Source: Candidatus Zixiibacteriota bacterium (GTDB taxonomy: Bacteria; Zixibacteria; MSB-5A5; JAABVY01). From it: a DNA stretch of 6,364 nt. The stretch lies in NCBI GenBank assembly GCA_014730285.1, contig WJIM01000132.1, positions 1 to 6,364 on the forward strand, given 5' to 3'. A program made the translations under genes and the position numbers. Every line of letters begins with the position of its first letter. Within the stretch, counting starts at the first letter, position 1. The notes under the pieces were generated by a model that made no database searches, was not told the origin of the DNA, and worked only from the letters and a program-made list of their open reading frames with translations. Positions 4,701 to 6,364 of this stretch are shown here, piece by piece.

Positions 4701-6364
4701 GAAAAGCGGATCGAGTGATATATTCCCGTTCTGACCATATTGATCATAAATTGAGCCTTCCCAGTCTCCTCCGGGATTGCCATAAATATTGCAGCATTGC
4801 AGCGCCGCTGAACCATAAACCACATCTCCGCCCTGTCCATTATATGCAATGATGCAATTCTCCAGGATAGGATCCGAATAATTGGAAAAGACCGCCGCGC
4901 CATAGCCGGCTGAGTTGCCCACAAATGTGCATTTTCTGATTATTGCATCTGAGTAAAATAAGCAAAGCGCCCCGCCCTGGTATTCTCCAATATTATCTAC
5001 AAAAACACATTCCCTAATTAGAGGGGAGGACTCATCAATCAATATGGCTCCGCCTTCGAAATGACCATGCGAATGAGGTCCGTAACCATTGCGGATTGTA
5101 AGCCCTTTTAAGTGGGAAGTCGAGTCTTCTCCGTTAACGAATACAAATCCCCGATGGGGTTGGGATGGGGATCCCTCGCAGTCTATGATGCAGTCCTGAG
5201 GACCATTAACGGATATTACAGATATGCTTTTGCCTAAAAAGTTAAGATCCCTGTTTCCGATACCGGTGTAGATCCCGTCTTCCACATAAATAGTATCGCC
5301 CTCAAGAGCGGCGTCGATACCATCCTGAATCGTCGGCAGCATTGAAGGCACATAGATAAGATTTCCGAAATGAGTGAGAAAATCCGACTCGAACCAGCCG
5401 CCCCAGCTCGTTCCGTTGTTTACTCTGATCCTGAGGTAATATCTCGTCAAATCATCCAGAGGATTCCCGGCATAGACAGCAAAGCCCGTGTCGCTGATCA
5501 CCTCGCCGCTGGTCCACATTTCCGCAATCGACCAGTCAGTATCTATCCCCACTTCAATTTCATAAGAATATTGAGTTTGCTCTGCTGTATCTACATACTC
5601 CCAATGAAATTCCAGAGGCACGTCGAGAACAATATTTCCGTTTGCATTTGGCCCGAAAGATATTGAAACTACTGCCGGAAGATCATCAATGCTGCAGACA
5701 TTGAGAGCGCCATAAAGGCCGCAGATTTCGGAATTATATGTATTACATGGAGATTCCAGCAGCAATCCAAAATTAAGCAGGGAAGGATTGCAGAAAAGCG
5801 GATCCAAAGAGATATTTCCCTCGAGATCCTCCTGACTGCTGATTGAGTGTACCCAATCCCCTCCGGCATTTCCGTATAGATTACAGCATTCTAAATAAGC
5901 CAGGCCGTGCACAGCCGATCCGGATTCCGAGAATGCTATAATACAGTTTTCAAGGCTGGGATCGGAGTACCTCGAATATACTCCTCCCCCATAGGCCGCA
6001 CTGTTACCATAAAAAGTACAATTTACGAATTTGGGATGCGACTTGAAAATGCTCACAGCCCCACCCTGATAATCGCCCGTGTTATTTGCAAAAATGCATT
6101 CCTTGATCAGTGGAGATGAAGAATCACACATGATGGCGCCGCCCTCGTAGCGTTCGTGAGAATAGGGCCCATAGCCGTTTATAATCATGAAACCTGTCAG
6201 CTCTGATGTCGAGTCCTCACCGTTATTAAAAGTAAATCCCCGGTGTCGATCGTATTGCGATCCCTGGCAGTCAATGATTGTCTCATCCGGGCCGCTTTCA
6301 GATATCACCACTATCTTTTTGCCGAGAAAATTGAGATCCCGATTTCCCTCACCTGTATAAACTC
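1533..6364 (-). CDS. Giant secreted multidomain protein: tandem beta-helix/Fn3-like modules, vWA domain, dockerin; N-terminus missing
   Basis: An open frame of 1609 residues (numbered from the first full codon, 6362-6360) ends at TGA 1535-1533. Upstream of the first possible GTG (6311) the sequence still reads as the same repeat, so the true start and any signal peptide lie beyond the right edge. Domain order: beta-helix 1 (1-224, clipped), Fn3-like 1 (225-333), helix 2 (334-591), Fn3-like 2 (592-698), helix 3 (699-954), Fn3-like 3 (955-1061), helix 4 (1062-1315), vWA (1316-1537), type I dockerin (1538-1609). Helix rungs show the PbH1-type pattern SSPLIKECIF-x2-N...GGAV and DP-x-LENCIIA. Fn3-like units share YEIEVGID-x-DW and YYLRIRVNNGTSWG. 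vWA and dockerin modules are extracytoplasmic and Ca/Mg-binding in known families, so the protein is probably exported and docked on a cohesin-bearing partner, perhaps in adhesion. No catalytic site for polysaccharide cleavage is evident, so a lyase call is not made. Length and architecture are sure; biological role is unknown. Confidence 0.9.
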   Translation of the reverse strand, partial: VYTGEGNRDLNFLGKKIVVISESGPDETIIDCQGSQYDRHRGFTFNNGEDSTSELTGFMIINGYGPYSHERYEGGAIMCDSSSPLIKECIFANNTGDYQGGAVSIFKSHPKFVNCTFYGNSAAYGGGVYSRYSDPSLENCIIAFSESGSAVHGLAYLECCNLYGNAGGDWVHSISSQEDLEGNISLDPLFCNPSLLNFGLLLESPCNTYNSEICGLYGALNVCSIDDLPAVVSISFGPNANGNIVLDVPLEFHWEYVDTAEQTQYSYEIEVGIDTDWSIAEMWTSGEVISDTGFAVYAGNPLDDLTRYYLRIRVNNGTSWGGWFESDFLTHFGNLIYVPSMLPTIQDGIDAALEGDTIYVEDGIYTGIGNRDLNFLGKSISVISVNGPQDCIIDCEGSPSQPHRGFVFVNGEDSTSHLKGLTIRNGYGPHSHGHFEGGAILIDESSPLIRECVFVDNIGEYQGGALCLFYSDAIIRKCTFVGNSAGYGAAVFSNYSDPILENCIIAYNGQGGDVVYGSAALQCCNIYGNPGGDWEGSIYDQYGQNGNISLDPLFCDLANDDFHLSLGSPCSPYGNDSCGLIGALAPNCNLFDVPLALNIKYGTPPRKDTVFAPEPEIFWMYLDTGSTVQSAYEIEVGIDDDWDTAEIWSSGQVQSSDSQTVYSGLPLQNHTQYYLRIRVSNGTVWGSWRHSDFYTILQHSFNVPDDYPTIQAAIDSSINGDTIIVADGIYQGEGNRDIDFKGKEILVISENGPEHTVIDCEGSLSEPHRGFVFLNNEDHNSILRGFTIKNGYGPYSHYHNEGGAILCDHASPLIQECVFVNNIADYQGGAVCLFSSHARFINCTFAANSANYGSGLYSNNSDPILENCIIAHNLVGSGVSGEADLYCCNVYGNEGGDWNGYIASQYGQYGNISSNPYFCDLSSEDLSLSLISPCGPYLSDSCGLMGALGPGCDYGVPMAVNIEYGSPPDNDTVLESGPMISWEYIDTAATQQSSFEIEIGTDDDWSAAEMWATGSIQSADSQIVYGGLALTDRTQYYLRIRVNNGTSWGAWQHSRFIAILKHTFNVPDDFATIQEAVDTAISGDTIIVADGVYTGDGNRDINLNGRNLILISENGPTSTIIDCQGTESDPHRAFNFINEEDSTCVIDGFTIRNGHGLYSHNHYEAGAILCDKASPVIKNCIIADNYGGYQGGALVCFSSAPRMENCTFISNAASYGGAIFSRYADPILENCLIAFGTEGEAIYGGADLSCTNIYGNSEGDWTGNIVDQADQNGNLSADPLFCDLDSSNYSVSYLSPCAPEYNSCGELIGAVEVADCGPEAVILIDRSGSMSLEDPQGRSRLSRAKSIAHYELDKLLEKDDEKFPLEYKVAIMYFNSDGIVLHEDFSTDSAGLHTAIDAIPGPKHDTPLAAAMCQAVCSVENWGPFRSTVITFTDGLENESQNYDMCGPCSTCSEFQESGWNYDCQLFGTPDNCTEWQICIGYGLVSKSYNYAHYFGETLDPFAKGALEDLPDFEFIRYTAEESGGQFSYHSDLAAACGDANSDGGINVSDAVFIINHVFLGGPAPQYFGSADTNCDGDINVSDAVFLINYIFIDGAFPCDIDEDGNPDC
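1752..2417 (-). other. von Willebrand factor A domain with intact MIDAS and Cys-rich insertion (within the giant CDS)
   Basis: Fragment residues 1316-1537. The first strand AVILIDRSGSMS supplies the MIDAS D-x-S-x-S (D1325, S1327, S1329). The MIDAS Thr is in HDTPLAAAM (T1406) and the third Asp in TFTDGLEN (D1434), so metal binding should be intact. Other vWA marks are the strand YKVAIMYFNSDG and the terminal pattern FEFIRYTAEESGGQF. Between TFTDGLEN and IGYG lies an extra loop with six Cys, including C-x2-C-x2-C at 1446-1452, which is not part of the standard fold. In known proteins such domains bind protein ligands through the divalent ion; the ligand here is unknown. Confidence 0.88.
2418..3179 (-). 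repeat. Tandem module 4, beta-helix only (Fn3-like part absent)
   Basis: Fragment residues 1062-1315. The helix aligns with the other three from HTFNVPDD through IIDCQGT, IKNCIIADN, MENCTFISN, LENCLIAF, SCTNIYGN and CGELIGAVEVADC. Instead of an Fn3-like domain it passes directly into the vWA domain. The double Cys of the ECCN/QCCN rung is reduced to one here (LSCTN), and the EGGAI turn reads EAGAI, so it is slightly divergent. Confidence 0.85.
3180..4268 (-). repeat. Tandem module 3 (beta-helix + Fn3-like), complete, 363 codons
   Basis: Fragment residues 699-1061. It opens HSFNVPDDYPTIQAAIDSS, close to module 4 (HTFNVPDDFATIQEAVDTA). Its helix has the same Cys ladder ending CGLMGALGPGC. Its Fn3-like part (3180-3500) begins EYGSPPDNDTV and shares the IQSADSQIVY-type strand with the IQ/VQSSDSQTVY strand of module 2, so these two Fn3 copies are clearly closer to each other than to that of module 1. 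Confidence 0.88.
4269..5363 (-). repeat. Tandem module 2 (beta-helix + Fn3-like), complete, 365 codons
   Basis: Fragment residues 334-698. It opens with VPSMLPTIQDGIDAALEGDT, the capping segment that starts many secreted beta-helix proteins (IQ-x-AID-x2-x-x-GDTI-x-V-x2-G-x-Y). Rungs contain Cys at nearly every turn: DCEGS, IRECVF, IRKCTF, LENCIIAY, LQCCNIYGN, LFCDL, SPC, SCGLIGAL. The Fn3-like part (4269-4589) starts KYGTPPRKDTV and contains YEIEVGIDDDW and YYLRIRVSNGTVWGSW. The module is offset from module 3 by exactly 1095 nt, an in-frame multiple of three. Confidence 0.88.
5364..6364 (-). repeat. Tandem module 1 (beta-helix + Fn3-like), clipped at window edge
   Basis: Fragment residues 1-333. 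The helix part enters at VYTGEGNRDLNFLGK, so roughly the first 27-30 residues of the module are outside the window. It carries the rungs IIDCQGS, GGAIMCD, FVNCTFYGNSA, LENCIIAF and ECCNLYGN-x-GGDW, and closes with SPC and CGLYGALNVC. The Fn3-like part (5364-5690) has YEIEVGIDTDW and YYLRIRVNNGTSWGGW but begins ISFGPNANGN, unlike the YG(T/S)PP start of the other two, so it is the divergent Fn3 copy. Whether more modules precede it cannot be seen. Confidence 0.85.

Noticed and set aside
4349..4852. Plus-strand frame of 167 codons inside the giant gene
   Set aside because: It is antisense to well-conserved repeat modules, has low-complexity composition and no family resemblance; it is a shadow ORF.
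1533..6364. Pectate lyase or other polysaccharide-cleaving enzyme
   Set aside because: The helix repeats look structural and are uniform across four copies, and I see no recognisable lyase catalytic motif; the fold alone does not support an enzyme call.
2418..6364. CRISPR array or mobile element as the cause of the repetition
   Set aside because: The repeats are about 1.09 kb, diverged, in frame and protein-coding; there are no short direct repeats with spacers and no transposase or terminal inverted repeats.

Overview
The window suggests an uncultured bacterium that secretes large modular proteins. The best clue is the C-terminal dockerin of the giant gene: two near-identical Ca-binding repeats of the INVSDAVF type, followed by a short Asp-rich tail ending in Cys. 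From memory, this style is common in Zixibacteria and related FCB-group sediment or groundwater lineages. That placement is an inference and has not been tested. G+C is moderate by eye, and the stop codons used by the intact genes are ordinary (TGA).

Layout: (1) Positions 1-133, plus strand, hold the last 43 codons of a protein ending in an RCK_C/TrkA_C-like domain, probably a potassium channel or transporter subunit. (2) Positions 134-441 have no convincing gene but contain a perfect 10-bp inverted repeat 20 nt past that stop. (3) Positions 442-1236, minus strand, hold an Lgt-like (prolipoprotein diacylglyceryl transferase family) gene of normal length, with its own ATG and Shine-Dalgarno. 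It is interrupted by two in-frame stop codons with no frameshift, so it is probably a pseudogene. (4) Positions 1237-1532 are intergenic, with an AT-rich stretch upstream of the lgt-like start and an intrinsic terminator for the next gene. (5) Positions 1533-6364, minus strand, are one giant open frame that runs off the right edge (1609 residues visible, N-terminus missing).

The giant protein is the main content. It is built from a tandem module of about 363-365 residues, each a right-handed beta-helix segment followed by a fibronectin-III-like domain. Three such modules (the first clipped by the window edge) are followed by a fourth helix without its Fn3 partner, then a von Willebrand factor A domain with an intact MIDAS and an unusual Cys-rich insertion, then a type I dockerin. 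This looks like an extracellular adhesive or scaffold-docked surface protein. Ligand, partner and signal peptide cannot be seen.

The three genes do not form an obvious pathway. The RCK_C gene converges on the lgt-like remnant. The lgt-like remnant lies downstream of the giant gene on the same strand, but a terminator and a separate ribosome binding site separate them.
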